Part shown: piece after piece, positions 45,227-58,200 of the stretch
Position numbering within the stretch: the stretch's first letter is position 1
Layout: each line of letters starts with the position of its first letter
DNA from: Xiphophorus maculatus
Taxonomy: Eukaryota > Chordata > Actinopteri > Cyprinodontiformes > Poeciliidae
Assembly: GCF_002775205.1 (NCBI RefSeq)
Contig: NC_036453.1
Span: forward strand, 12,666,594 to 12,730,593
DNA: 64,000 nucleotides
Direction of reading: 5' to 3'
Notes under the pieces: generated by a model
Databases searched by the model: none
Told to the model about the DNA's origin: nothing
The model's input: only the letters and a program-made list of their open reading frames with translations
Translations under genes and position numbers: made by a program

Positions 45227-47875
45227 TGCCTGTGAACACAGTTTCATTAACGGCCTCAGTTAGGCCTCCACGTACACGGCTTCCTGTTGATTCAGCAGTA
45301 AATAAAACATATTCTCATGCTTTTGATGGAACTGTTCTAAAACTTTTAGACTGACACATTTCCACAGTAGGAACCAGGATGGAGGACTGGAAACCAGTCT
45401 GGGGTGGTTTTCCTGGTCTTGGCCTTGGAGTAGAACCGGCCGTGATGTAACAAACCCTTATTGTTCTCTAAAAGATGTTGTTTTATTGTTTTTTACATTT
45501 ATCATAGCTGTTCAACTATTTTGCAATGCAAGTTGATGAATTCAGTTTAGTGATTGTATATCTATGTGTGGCTGCATTTAATAGCTTAAATATTAGTTTA
45601 ATATGACAATTATTAGTTTCATGCTAGGGCTGAGAAATTAACTGTTTTTCCATTAATTTTTGTACTTCATGGTGTACAAAAAAGAATCAAAAACGATGTT
45701 CCTTGTGGCCTTCAATTTCCAAAACCAAAATTTTCCAGGTGTTTTGTTTCTTGAATGCAGTTCCGACTTGATTGTTTGAAAAAAAATAAATAAATAAATA
45801 AAATGCAGTTTACTTCCAGCAAAAATGTGGACAAAACAATAACTAAAAATGTCTTACAACTTGGATGGAAACAAAAGTTGACTCAGATGTTACAAGTGCA
45901 AAAAGTGGTGGAAAAAAATCATTTTACCACAACCTCCTGTCATCACATCAGACATTTGACAAACAAAAGACGTCCACCACGACGTCCACCAAGACGTCCA
46001 CCACGTTCTTAAATTATGATTTACAGAATTCAGCATACAGAGCCACAACAATGTCCTGAAATTTTAGTCAAACTCTAACCGTTCAGGCTTGTCTTGTTGT
46101 CTTGGAAGAACTGGCCTTGACTCCATTCCCTGCTTGGAAGATATTACAACATGTTACAGACAAATATGCTTTGTCCTAAACCTTCAGTTCTAAACCTTGA
46201 GAATCAGAGTCCTGACTGATTCCCAAGGTTTAGAACTGAAGGCCAAGGAAGCTAGGAACAAAGTGTCATTATTTCTCATTTCTTTATTATCAGTGAGCTA
46301 GCCAACAATTGGTGTTGTTCACAGAAGACATGTTTGGGTGAAATATCGTCTCTGCTGCCTGGATAATCAGCTTTTGAAACGTCACAATAGCTAACAGACA
46401 GCAACAGTCTTCAGTCAGAGGCTTTTCAGACTGACTGCTATCAGAGGTCCGTCCTGCCCACAGCATCACCATTCACAGCGGCTCTTTGAACAATACCAGC
46501 TAGAAACATTTAGTTTACTTTTGGGATAAATAAAGCATTTTTGAATTATAATTAATCAAATGTCTTTCCTAAAATGCCCAAATAGTTATTGACAGTTTTT
46601 TAAAACTTTTATTTTATAGCATGATGTAAAATATCTACGGTAAATATGACACACACAAAAAAAGCTAATTGTCTGGCGGTAAATACTTCCCCAAATCATA
46701 TTTATGGATCTTACCAAGCTCCGCCCACAACCGACCCACGTGACAGCAAGTCTCACAAACAAAGCCTGGCAGCGTGTTATTTCTATGTCAACATGACTGG
46801 ATTAGTGCATCATTTCTACCGGATTTTCACAATATATCAGCTACTACAATGGACAGAGGAACTAACAAGTTCATGTCATCATCTGGGAGGAGGTTACTGG
46901 TTTCTCAGTCACAAGCTGGTTGCAAACCTGAGGCCAGCAGGTGTCAGTCAGTTATGGTAGATCTGACATTTGGTTTGATGACGTCAATATGAGAAGCTAC
47001 AGACTGATAGGAGGAACCAAAGAGCTCTGTAAAAGTAAAGGCAAATCTTCTGAAGTTGGGATATAATTAATTTAATTTCACATAATTACCACGGTAGAAG
47101 CCATTTGTTTGTTAAAATTTTATGAAATATATTTGTTCTATTTGATGTTTGTTGTGAATGACGTAAACTCACAAACGATCGAGGTAATTAGTCCAACGTT
47201 TAGAAACTACAGCGGCTGTAATGAGCCACAGCAAAGGTAAACAAAGGTAAAATAACCCGAACAGGTGATCATCTCAAAACCACTCTACCTTTTTACTCTC
47301 TCTCTCTCTCTGTAGTTTAAGCACACCTGTTACCATGACAACTGCCTGCGCCCCGCAAGATGAGCAAAGATTAGTTAAAAACATAACATTCAGTCCGTTA
47401 CGATATCAAGTTTCCAGGCTTGATATTTATTTATCGATTATTAATCAGCGCTTCCCTGAACACAGCGACGGTTGATTGACTAGCTGTACTTGGTGCTAAC
47501 GTGGCTAACACGAGTAACAGTTTAGTCCAAAGCCTTTTCTGCTAAATAAAATCTTTAGTGTATGTCAGATACAGACACATTACATATTGATCTGTTTAGC
47601 TAAAGTAAGACTGTGTAGCAGACAGGCTTCAAGGTGTAGAAGTTGTATCAGTTCTGCCTTTATGCTGAACTTAGCTAACGGGAAGCTAAGTGTGTTTGTG
47701 AGACGGGCGTGGGCACGTGTCCACGTAGAATGGGCATCAGCCAATGAAAAGCGGCCCCTGTGTTACGGTCCATTGCATATTAAAAGCAGACTGGAAAAGC
47801 AGCAGCCCTAAACCAATGAATGAATAGTGTACGCGTCCGTCAGCTCCTCTTCAACCAATCAGAGCGCAGGAGGCG
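45227..47875. other. Spacer between CUL5 and SLC35F2
   Basis: No gene recognised, in particular no RAB39A-like coding. It contains a triple CCACGACGTCC-type repeat (about 45,970-46,010), a pre-miRNA-like hairpin at 46,181-46,242 and a (CT)n tract near 47,298. Confidence 0.5.
46181..46242. repeat. Long near-perfect foldback hairpin (miRNA-precursor-like shape)
   Basis: The arms 46,181-46,199 and 46,224-46,242 are exact 19-bp complements. After one mismatch the stem continues 7 bp (46,201-46,207 with 46,216-46,222), leaving an 8-base loop. The shape resembles a pre-miRNA, but no known miRNA seed was recognised. Confidence 0.85.
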
Positions 47876-47884
47876 GGCTTTATT

Positions 47885-48098
47885 TTTTTTAATTTTCCTC
47901 CCCTCCAGGGTTTTGTGGGCTCTAGTGTCCCTTATATGAAAGTAGGCTGACAGGAAAGGGGGAAGAAGACCGGGGAAGACATGCGGCAAATATCGCCGGG
48001 TCCGGAAATCGAACCCGCGACGGCCGCGTCGAGGACTCGAGGCCTCCAAACGTGGGTCGCGCTGTCCCATACTACGCCGCCACAGGACGCCCCAGGCA
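47885..48098 (-). mobile_element. tRNA-derived SINE with 9-bp target duplication
   Basis: On the minus strand the 5' head carries tRNA-like promoter boxes, including GGTTCGATTTCC (B box), within a GC-rich tRNA-like region. The 3' end is A-rich. GGCTTTATT flanks both sides (47,876-47,884 and 48,099-48,107). It is a SINE, not a functional tRNA gene. Confidence 0.8.
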
Positions 48099-48760
48099 GG
48101 CTTTATTGACACGAGGTTAGAGTGAGTAGGTCCTGGGAGGCGCGTGTGAAGATAAAGCTGAAATACGATCAATATTTTCGTCTGGAAAATATCTGAACAA
48201 TGAAATGAGATGACAGGGGAGAAGAAGGTTTGTTCATGTCTTTAAAAACGTTTTTCTCTGTATTTTAGCCGAGAGTTGTTTAAAAACACAGAGAAGCGCC
48301 GATCAGCGCCGCCTGGCTCGTGTGTAGAGCAGCTAGAACAAATTCCACAGAAATAGTAGCAGTTTTAACATTTCTGCGGTTCTTGGCAGGTAGTTAAAGC
48401 TGGTCAACTGGAATAATACAAGCTGTAAGACTCAATCAGGGTTCCTGTAACAATCGGCTTATTTCTTTTGGAGCGAAAGTGTAAACTTATCATTTAAAGT
48501 AAGTGTTTTCAAGTTTCCCAGTTGAGCCAAATGATTCAGATTGTTTGCTTTGGTCTGTTCCTCATTTTCTGCAGAATTACATTTATGTTTTGCCATTATG
48601 AAAAAAAATATATATTAGAAATTTTCTTTTCCTCTGTGAGAAGGAACCAGGGTTTTTGGATATTTGTCAGATTTTCTGCTCGGCTTGTCAGATGAAGATG
48701 ACTAAAAATGACATTAACTCTGTGTTTAATCCCGTGGGGCCAGGCTGAGCTGTCACAGTG

Positions 48761-51700
48761 ATGGAGGGGCCCACAGAGGACAGCCTGTGTGGCAAATGGA
48801 GAAACGGCTGCAGATTGGACAGAAACAGGCTGAAGGACATTTTCTCATGGTGAGCAGCGCTCTGTCCGTCTTATCTATAGCTTTTAGTTACTGTGTGTAA
48901 AATATTTATTCTTGGACTGTTTTGTCAGATTTATCATGTGTTGCTGGTCCTTTAACTTTTATTCAGATTTTGCATTGTGCTCTGCATGAAAGTAACATAT
49001 TTGGCAAACTGAAAGGACTTTCCAGCCCTAATGGCCACAGCAAGTGTACATGTTAATGACAGATCTAACACTAACCAAGGAAAGACTTGAACATTTCCTC
49101 TTCATAAACACACACCACTTAGAGTTGGTTTGTCACATAAAATCCTAATGAAATACTTGGACGTTTGGTTTTGTAATGGCACCGTGAATGAACAGTTAAA
49201 GGGGGTCAATAGTTTTCAAAGTTTTAATTAGCCAAAAATGGCGAGGGAGAGGAAAGTAGCTCAGTTACGCTAGCTTGACTTTGACAACTTAACATGTAGA
49301 CATGCTGTGGAATTAGGTGCGTTTTGGTTCAGTTAAAGTATAAGGCTACCCAAACACCAACTCTGACAGATCATCAGGAGAGCAGGTGTTTAAAAAAAGC
49401 TAATCAACCACCGCTGTGGCAGATTAGCTAATTTAGATTAGCTAACCACAGCAGTAGCCAATCTAATAAGTAATCACAAAATAAACATCAAGCCTGAAAA
49501 CAGAAAACTGTAACTCTCTCTCTCTGCAGCCGGCTGCTGAAGACCATCGCCATGGGCCAGGTCCTGTCCCTGCTGATCTGTGGGACGGCGGGCAGCTGTC
49601 AGTACCTGGCCGATGCCGGGGTGGAGACGCCCATGCTGCAGAGCTTCCTGAACTACGCCCTGCTGCTGCTCACCTACACCCCTACCCTCTGCATCCACCG
49701 AGGTCAGAACGACTGCCTGGGAATCTGAGCATCCATAGCAACTTCCTCACTTTGATTTTTAATTTTTTTTTTAAAAACTGGTGCAATTAAAACTTGCCGT
49801 TTAATGGAAGAAAACAGAACTGTAGTGATTTATTTACCAGGTAAACCATTTTTGTTTTATTTTTGCTGAATAGTGGATCTGCTCTGTGCGGAAAGTTGTT
49901 GCGTTTTTCTGCAAACCTGGGAGAAAATGGCGTCTGCCTGCCAATGTGTTCCTGCAGGTGACGCCAACATCCTGAAGATCCTCAGAACCAAGTGGTGGAA
50001 GTATCTGTTGATGGGTCTGGCCGATGTGGAGGCAAACTACATGGTGGTGAAGGCGTATCAGTTCACCACCCTGACCAGCATTCAGGTACGGAGGAAACGC
50101 AGGCAGCTGCAGCAAACTGTCGTTATCCGAGGCGCTTCTTTTCAAGTGATGCAGAAAAGTGAAATGATTCACATTTTAAATGAGCCAGAAATCATTTTAA
50201 CTGAAAAATGTTTCATTTTTATCGCTGAATGTGTTTCCTGTGTTGCGGTTCCAGCTGCTGGACTGCTTCGTGATCCCGGTGCTGATGGTTCTCTCGTGGA
50301 TCTTCCTGAAGACGCGCTACAGGCCGCTGCACTTCGTAGCCGTGGTGGTGTGCCTGTTGGGGGTGGGGGCCATGGTGGGGGCTGACATCGTAGCCGGGAG
50401 GAACCAGGGATCCGGTAAGGACGCTTTCAGTCTGGTGTTTCACTGCTGAAGAGCGATGATGCTGACTCTGGTTAGCTAACAGTGTCCACTCGGTGAAGTG
50501 GTGAATCTGCAGCTCTGCTGTGAGATGGTGAAGTAAATTTGGTGAGAAACTCAGAACAAATGAGAGCAGTAACATGGAGACCCAACAGACCGGCACTCTA
50601 CCCAGGGATTTAAAAGCGCACTTTGGTCAACAGCCCAGTTCTGATATTTTTATCCCTCAAAAATCCGATTTGTCCCACTTCCATATGTGGAACTAAATCA
50701 GTTTTATTTCTGAATCTTCAAAGCATCTTTTGAACTTTCAGCATGAAGCAAAAATAACAACTCAAGAGAGATTCTTGGATCAGAAAATTACTTCTCTGTT
50801 TTTCTTTAAAAAAAAAAGATGGTTTGTTAAATTGTTTTACTCTGAAGATCTATTTACAATATTTTGGACCGTGATATGATTTTCATTTTGCTTTTATGTT
50901 CACTAATTTAATTCCATCTCCTGTGTTTTCTGCTGGACTAAAGGTTTTTATTATCTCCAGTGTTTCTAACTGCCAGTTTTCCCTCCATGCAGAAAGTGAT
51001 GTGGTTCTGGGTGACGGCTTGGTTCTGCTCAGCTCCGTGCTCTATGCTGTGTCCAACCTGTGCCAGGAGCACACGGTGAAGAATCTGAGCCGGGTCGAGT
51101 TCCTGGGAATGATGGGACTGTTTGGGACTCTGATCAGCGGCGTGCAGCTGTAAGTCACTGTTTAAGAGCTTAAGAGCTCCTCCATGTTGGAGCCGTTAGC
51201 CTTAATGTTGGAACCGTTAGCCTCCATGTTGGAACCGTTAGCCTTATTGTTGGAACCGTTAGCCTCCATGTTGGAGCTGTTAGCCTTATTGTTGGAGCTT
51301 CTGTTTCTACAGCTTTGAGTTTACTCGTCTGCTTTCTGATTTCAGGGCTGCACTAGAAATCAATGCTGTTAAAGCGATAAAATGGGATCTTTACGTCTGT
51401 AAGTCAACAGCGTCACCTGAATCTGTGATGGTGCTTCCTGTCTCTGGTTGCTAAGTAACAGCCATACGTTGTTGTCCTGCAGTCATGCTGTTTGCGGTCT
51501 ATGCCCTGTGTATGTACGCGCTGTATAGCTTCATGCCGGTGGTGGTGAGGCTGACCAGCGCCACGGCCGTCAACCTGTCGCTGCTCACCGCCGACCTGTT
51601 CAGCCTGTTCTGCGGCCTTTTCCTTTTCAGCTACCAGGTGAGACCGACTGCCACCGAACGCTGTTAAAGCTTCGCCGTTAGAGACCACCTAGTGTCCATC

Positions 51701-51992
51701 GCTGGTATTGCATGTTTAGTGCATTAGCTGATACTCAGTGCTGTTACTAAATGGACCTTCTGTCGTCTCCATGTTGTTTCCTGCTCAGTTTTCTGTGCTG
51801 TACATCGTCTCGTTCATCATCATCACCGTGGGGTTCATCATGTTCAACGCCGTGCCGACGCTCTCCGCCGTACCGGATGGCGCCGGCCCGCGGGCGCCTG
51901 ACGCCGCTGCCGATCCAGCCGCCGACCGGCTGCTGGCTGCAGGCGGAGACGCTCAGAGAACCGGAACGGTCGAGATGTTCACGCCTCTCTGA
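48761..51992 (+). CDS. SLC35F2: Solute carrier family 35 member F2, complete, 8 coding exons
   Basis: Coding exons: 48761-48849, 49530-49702, 49958-50085, 50255-50414, 50993-51149, 51346-51398, 51483-51637, 51789-51992. Phases fit throughout, giving 1119 nt and 372 aa (human 374 by recall). The ATG context is GTGATGG. Conserved family stretches include [54 protein letters not shown] and [20 protein letters not shown], consistent with about ten membrane helices. SLC35F2 is a membrane transporter known as the importer of the drug YM155 and reported for queuine; the fish substrate is an inference. It is divergent from CUL5, as in human 11q22. Confidence 0.95.
51184..51300 (+). repeat. 21-bp minisatellite in SLC35F2 intron 5
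   Basis: Five units plus a partial one of ATGTTGGAACCGTTAGCC plus CTTA or CTCC endings. The two endings alternate, making a 42-bp higher-order unit. Confidence 0.85.
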
Positions 51993-52838
51993 TGGAACCA
52001 GGTTCTGTAACCGAGGCCAGTTGCTGTTACGAGTTACACCGGATCGTTTTCTGTTCCAAAGCCAGTTTACAGTCCGGGTCACGGACCTTTTTAGTTTTTC
52101 CTGTTTCTGAATCGCTGAATTATGTGGCTGTTCCTGTTAAAGAATATTCAATATTCCTGATAGGTTTAGCAGGTCGGACCATCATTACAACCTGACTCTG
52201 TTGCTCTGTACTCCTCATTGCACCAGCATGTGGCCCCGTCTCCCCTTCCTGCCTCCAGTAAACTAACCAGTACAGAACCAGTGAGCTGAAGCTGTTACAC
52301 ATTCATTAGTCTTTATTTTTGTAGTTCCATATTAGACTGAGTCTCAGAGATAAAACTGTTTTTAAAATTCTCCAGTCTGCTGATTCTGATCTCCATGCAT
52401 AAAATATAAACCAGATTCCAAGCTTTAATCAAACAAAATAAAATAATATTTTAATAACTTCTTTAACTATTCCTCTTGTCTTAGCGGGTGCAGAAAGGTA
52501 AAAGTTTGTATTTCTCTGGACTATTTCTACATAATCACGTTTCTTACAGTAGACTGGGTAAATTATTGTAAAATAACTTTTTAATTTTTGCCTTAAAATG
52601 GGTGAAAGCTGATTTCAGGTTGTTACTAAACATCCTGAAGGACTCGAATACTTTTACCTCCAGAAAGTGAAATACGACCAAAAATGAAACAAAACCGCAA
52701 ATATTTGAAACCATCTGAAAACTTCCCAAATATTAATTTAGTTTAATACGGATAAACTGATACGACCGGACTGATCTCAGTGTCTGATGGATGGTAATCA
52801 ATACTTAATAATATTATATTAACCTTTATTTTATTTTA
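51993..52838 (+). other. SLC35F2 3' UTR and spacer
   Basis: Likely 3' UTR after the stop at 51,990-51,992. A/T-rich AATAAA-like words occur at 52,437-52,446. The true end cannot be fixed. Confidence 0.4.
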
Positions 52839-53272
52839 GAGATGCAGCGATATCCAGATTTGTGCCAATATGAATATCTGATATTAAAACAACAACAACT
52901 GTTATATTGCCAACATCTGATATCGGATATATTTATCGCCTCTTCTGACCTCATGAATACACAGCCATCCTGCTTCAGTTTAACATCCCAGAATCCTTTG
53001 CTGCATCACGACGAGTCACGTGAACAAGCCCCGCTCCTTCATGTGACACAAACAATAAATAAATAAATAAATTTCATCTGTTTATTGGCCCAGTTTCACT
53101 CATCGAACCGATACGATGCGTTACAAAATGGCCGATCAGCCGATACTGATGATGTTGACATTGATATTTTGGATGTTCCTATTCTTTTTATATATATATA
53201 TATATATATATAAATGATACTGATAAATGGTGAACATCGTCTGATGCCAATATATGGTGCATCCCTAAAGCT
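52839..53272. mobile_element. MITE with TTTAG(A/G)GATGCA termini
   Basis: TTTAGAGATGCAGCGATATCC at the left and GGTGCATCCCTAAAG at the right are inverted. The interior has a (TAAA)n tract, (TA)n (about 53,190-53,212) and GATAT words. It is a common fish hAT-type MITE. No target duplication was seen. Confidence 0.65.
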
Positions 53273-54900
53273 TTCCAGTTGGACTTCAGCCAGTCTGTAT
53301 GTTATTTTTAACTCTGAGCTGCATTTTACATGAAGAAACACGTGAATGTTTACCTTCTGCAGCTTTTTATGGTTTTTATTTTGTGAGTCAGAGCTGAAAC
53401 TTTGTCCACCAAGTGTCCTTTTGTTTCAACTGTGCATCCATAGATTGAAGCTTCGCCACCTGAGGAGGAGATTAAATTAATTTACTGTAAATATCTGGGA
53501 CTGGATGTAAAAGAGTCTGTCGTCTAAATACCAAATTATTTGCCTTTTGTTGTCGTTACAAGTTCTGTTGTGTTTTGTTATCAATTGACCAAAGATGAAG
53601 ATGCTGTACATGTTACCATGCCGTCACAGTTTACTGTTTTATTAATAAATTGATTTATTTTATGAAATCTGCAGTCTGTCTCCTGTTCCAACTGATGGGT
53701 TTGGTGCCATCTAGTGGTGAGTTTGATGAATTCAGGCTTCAAATCATTTTAGTTTCTTTACTCCGATAATAAATCCATACCTCAGCACATTGTTGGGTTT
53801 TTATGTGATTAACTTTAATAAACAACAATAAAGATTCCTCTCAGAGGAAAAGTTTAGAGTCGGAAGAAAAATTTTAATACGAGGACAAAGAGGTTGGTGC
53901 AGCGCCACCAAGTGGTGAGAAAATAAGGGATTAGAAGTGGTAAACCCTTGCATCCTAATGCCAGGCCGGATTTTTAAATGACATTTCCCAGAATCCAGCG
54001 GGATTCTGACGATCGACGTGTTTTCTGGACTCGTCCTGAGCTGCAGGAACAAACCACGCAGCGCCGGGATGATGCACGTCTGTCTGTCTGCTGCAGTGTT
54101 TGCATGCGCTGCAGCTGTCGGCGCTATGGCAAGTCATTGTAGCATTTATCAGAGACCCTCATAACAAGACGACGTCTGGAATCATAACGTCAGTTCAGTT
54201 CTGAAATAATTGTTATATTTACGTTCATCTGACGTCCAGGAGCGAATCGAACAGCCAGCAGTGAACCAAAAATCAAACAATGAGAAACGAGTTTTGTTTT
54301 TTTAGCTGCACTTATTGAGGCCTAATGGAGCTTTAATTAGTTAGAAATGTCATAATATCATAATCCACAGTTCTGTTTATCCAGAATGTTAATATCATTT
54401 CACGTAAGAAGAAACCTGTCGGTCAGGTTTGATATTATTTTAAATCTAAATCTGCCAGGGGTATGAATCATTTTGGCCTCAGGTTGCTTTTCAGGCTTTA
54501 CCAGAGGAGCTCAAACTCAGCTAAAAGTTTATTTCAGTTATTTTAGGCGGCAGCCTCACATTATGGAAAAATTCATGGGTTAGGATGGCCTAGTCAAAGT
54601 CCAGACTGAGACTGTAAGGTGTTCTCCGTCCAACCTGCAGAGAACGGTGGCTATAAGCGCATGCCACACTTTTCAGAATGTCAGTGATTTAAAAGAAGAA
54701 GAAGAAGAAACATATGGACGGTGTTGGAACAGGACAAAACGTGAACTACTTCAAGGGGTATGAATACTTTTGGGACGCCTGTACTTTAGTTAAGCTCACA
54801 CTGAGTTGTTTTTCCACACGATCCATCCACGCGTCCAAGAAACGGAACTTGGTGATCGATGACGTATTGGTTCCAGGGTGTCAGACTAAATGCGGTGACG
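53273..54900. other. Spacer between SLC35F2 and ELMOD1
   Basis: No gene recognised. Words GCGCCACCAAGTGG (53,900) and CATCTAGTGGTGAG (53,709) resemble CTCF half-matches. AATAAATTGATT near 53,645 could be a distal poly(A) site. A Tc1-like 3' fragment may lie at about 54,575-54,790. Confidence 0.4.
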
Positions 54901-55034
54901 GCTTGCCATACCGTCTGTGGCCGTCATGGAGGCGCAGCAGAGGCTGTAGCTGGGCAACAAACGCAGGATCCCTCCGCTGCATCGCCTCGTGTCACCAGGA
55001 CAGGTAAGAAAACAGTTCACTTCTGCACCTGCCA

Positions 55035-55298
55035 CCGAACCGGACCGGACCGAACCGAACCGATCCTGCTGGGATCCGGGGATCAGGCTCGGCGCGGCGG
55101 CCCGTCAGCACCGCGGACAGCTCCGGATATCCGGGCCCGAATAACAGAGAATCTGCTCCGTCCTCAGGTCCACGACCGAACCGAACCGAACCGAGCCGAG
55201 CCGAACCAGCAGGAGCCGCCAAGATGAAGCACTTCCTCCGGTAAGAATCAAGATGGAGGCTTGAAAAGCAGACGGAACCGAACCGAACCGAACCGAAT
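55035..55298 (+). repeat. Three (CCGAA)n tracts around the first ELMOD1 coding exon
   Basis: ACCGAACCGAACCG-type pentamers occur at about 55,035-55,062, 55,176-55,207 and 55,276-55,298, bracketing the ATG exon. The pattern is either an old expansion or a repeat-rich CpG promoter. Confidence 0.7.
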
Positions 55299-58200
55299 GG
55301 GTTTTACCTGCGCGGCTGACGGGCGAACCGAGAAAATGAAACATCTGATTAATTCATGAACGGAGTTTCTCTGCAGGCGCAGAAAGAGCCGCTCTGCTTA
55401 AAGCCCAGCATGTTGGACAGCTTTTTATTTCAGAGGATTTTAGTCCTGGAGAAAAAAAAATCACTCTTTTTTTCAATCTGTTTGTAATTTATTAAACTGG
55501 TAAAATCCAGATTATCCTGACTCCATTTCAGGGTCTGTGACTGTTCAGCCTTTGGATGATAAACACCTGAATCAGATTAATGGCTAATGATGAGCGGCGG
55601 CCTGAACTGCTGGATGTAAAATAATAAAATCCAGCCGATTTTAGAGGACATGTTTACACTGCTGGCGATTTAAAAGGCATTAAACAGATAACATAACATG
55701 ACATGACATAACATGACATGACATAACATGACATAACATAGAGGACTTTCAGTTTTTAACCAGAAGCTTAAAATAATTTCAAAATCTGTTTCTGGTCACA
55801 ATTTTTATTCTAAGTTAGAAGACAGTTATCACTCTAAAGGAAACCTTTAAAATGCTGGAATTTTACATGTTTAGCCACGATGTATTATTTCAATAATAAT
55901 AATAATAATTTAATAATAATAATAATTATTATTATTTTCTATAATATAAACTATTGCTGCTCTAATCTGCTGCTGATCCTTTTTTGCTGCAGCGCTAAAG
56001 CTAACTAGCTAGGCATAAACAGAAGAGACTTCAGCTCTTATTTTAGTTTCTGTTCTTTATTTATAACATGGAGATAAAATAAAATAATATTTATTTCTTT
56101 GTCTTTCACTTCTTATCAGTCAGTACTTCAGTTCAAATTGTAAAAACAAACACCCTGTTTTTCTGCATGACGTTTGAAACAGCAGCTTGTCATTTTTTTT
56201 TCTTTTAGCTGAATCTGAACCAGGCACGTGCAGAAAGGGGGGCGAAGGCGGCTTGAGCCCCTTTTATCCTTGATGCCCTTTTTGATTATTTTTTTTCATA
56301 AAAAAATGTTCACATTTTTTTATAATTTTTATTTTTAATCTGTATGTCAGAAGGCCTGTTTGTGCCCCTCAGCAATAATATTTAGCTAAATATAATAATT
56401 TAGTAAAAATAAACTAGTCTGGCTGCCCTCAGTCTAATAATGACTCTCAGAGCCTCCATGTTGTTCAGACTCCGGGTCCATGGTGAGGAGGAGGCGGATC
56501 TGTGTCCTCTATCAAATTATGGGCAAGAATATTTTTTCATACACTGGTTTGTAGGTCTGATGTTGATGTTAGAAAAACTGTTTCTATTTATATTTTTATA
56601 ATCGTCCTCGCTATAGCGGGACAAAACCCGCCTCGCCCATAAACACAGAAATGTTTCAGCTGCAGAGAAACTTCTGACTTTTAACTTCATCATTCTGCTA
56701 AAAGCCCGGTTCACTACAGGCAGCTTGAGTCGGTCCACCGACAGATAGAAAGAATATCTGATTTATATCAGACATCCTGATATAAGACACGGTACCGACT
56801 GTCACCACGAGTCGCAATGCAGATCAAAGCCCCGGTACCACCTGGTACCACCTGGTACCACCTGGTACCACCTGGTACCACCTGCTTTCTGTTCGCTCTG
56901 CTTCTCCTTAACGTTTCTACCAGGCAGGTTAAAGCTGCTGCTGACAGGATCTGGGCTGGAGGTTCACGACTGTAAATAGAACTTATTGCAGAACCTCAAG
57001 TGTTAAAGGAAGATTCGGCCCAATTAGAGTTCATGAAATAAACATCAGAGAAAATATTGTAGCAATAATTAGAACCGCAGCAAAAAGCCAAACATGCCAC
57101 AATGAAATTAATCAAAATGTCTCCAAAGCATCGGCGGACTGACAGGAGCCACCAGGGGATTCCAGGTAGATTCCAGGTAGATTCCAGGTAGATTCCAGAG
57201 ATGTGCATTGCAGCAGCTGTTCCTCCAGGGCCGGCCCAAAGTAATATGGGGCCTTAGACAGAACCCCCCTCCCTCCAGAACCCGTCCTACTAAGAACCTC
57301 CGCATGACTAACGTTTAAATGTCGATCAGGTGAATCTGTGAGAAGGAGACCAGGTTTATTGGCCCAGTTTAAAATCAATCACTGATTATTGGTTATTTGC
57401 TGTGATGTATTTGTGAACAAACCCAATTCAAACACAAAGATTACACCATATTGTAGCCATGGTAACGCAACAATCAAACTATCAAGATGATTCTTTAAAC
57501 TTTTACAAAGTGAACGTCCTAATTAAATCCTAAATGTACTATTTATTTTTCTCAGCTGAATGCATTAAATAAAATGTAATAACATTGTCATTCTCTATAA
57601 ATGATGCTACAGGTTTAGTTCTACAGTCTGTGTTATAATTAAACCATTTCTAGGGGCCCCTGAGTGTCTGGAGGCCCCTGAATGTCTGGAGGCCCCTGAA
57701 TGGCCCCCATCAGCAGCTACTCAGTTTTCTTTGCCTTGATATCCCAGTCTTATAATTCTAGATCTGGAAGTTTAACATCAAACTATTATATAGAGTTAAC
57801 CCCTGTGAGCTTTTTGATCTATAAATCAGTCTGCAGCCAGGTTGTTCTAGAGGTTAAATAGATATTATTAGGGATTAATTAGTAAAATGGCAGCAAATTT
57901 TCTTATTTCATAACTTCATAACCTTTGACCTTCCCTCCTCTGGTCTGTTTAACAGCTACAGTCTCAGATCAGCTCAGATCTCCAGGACTGTCAGCAGCAG
58001 AAACAGAAACTTTATACCTGTTGGGGAAAATATAGACTAGATTTGCTTTGCATTTCCCCACATGATGGCGATGATACAGTAGGAACCAATTAGATTCTTG
58101 ATTAATATGGGTCGTTGCTATGTTGTTGTACAGAGTTTTTGTTCAATGTGCCCCTTTTTTAAATTTGAGCCCCTGACCCTCCATAGGTGAACCGCGAGTC

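Noticed and set aside
47980-48080. tRNA gene
   Set aside because: The tRNA-like promoter lies at the head of a SINE with a target duplication and an A-rich tail; no clean cloverleaf was seen.
43776-48760. RAB39A between CUL5 and SLC35F2
   Set aside because: No Rab GTPase motif on either strand.
51738-52110. ORFs overlapping the last SLC35F2 exon
   Set aside because: They are other frames of the same exon; the splice-consistent frame ends at 51,992.
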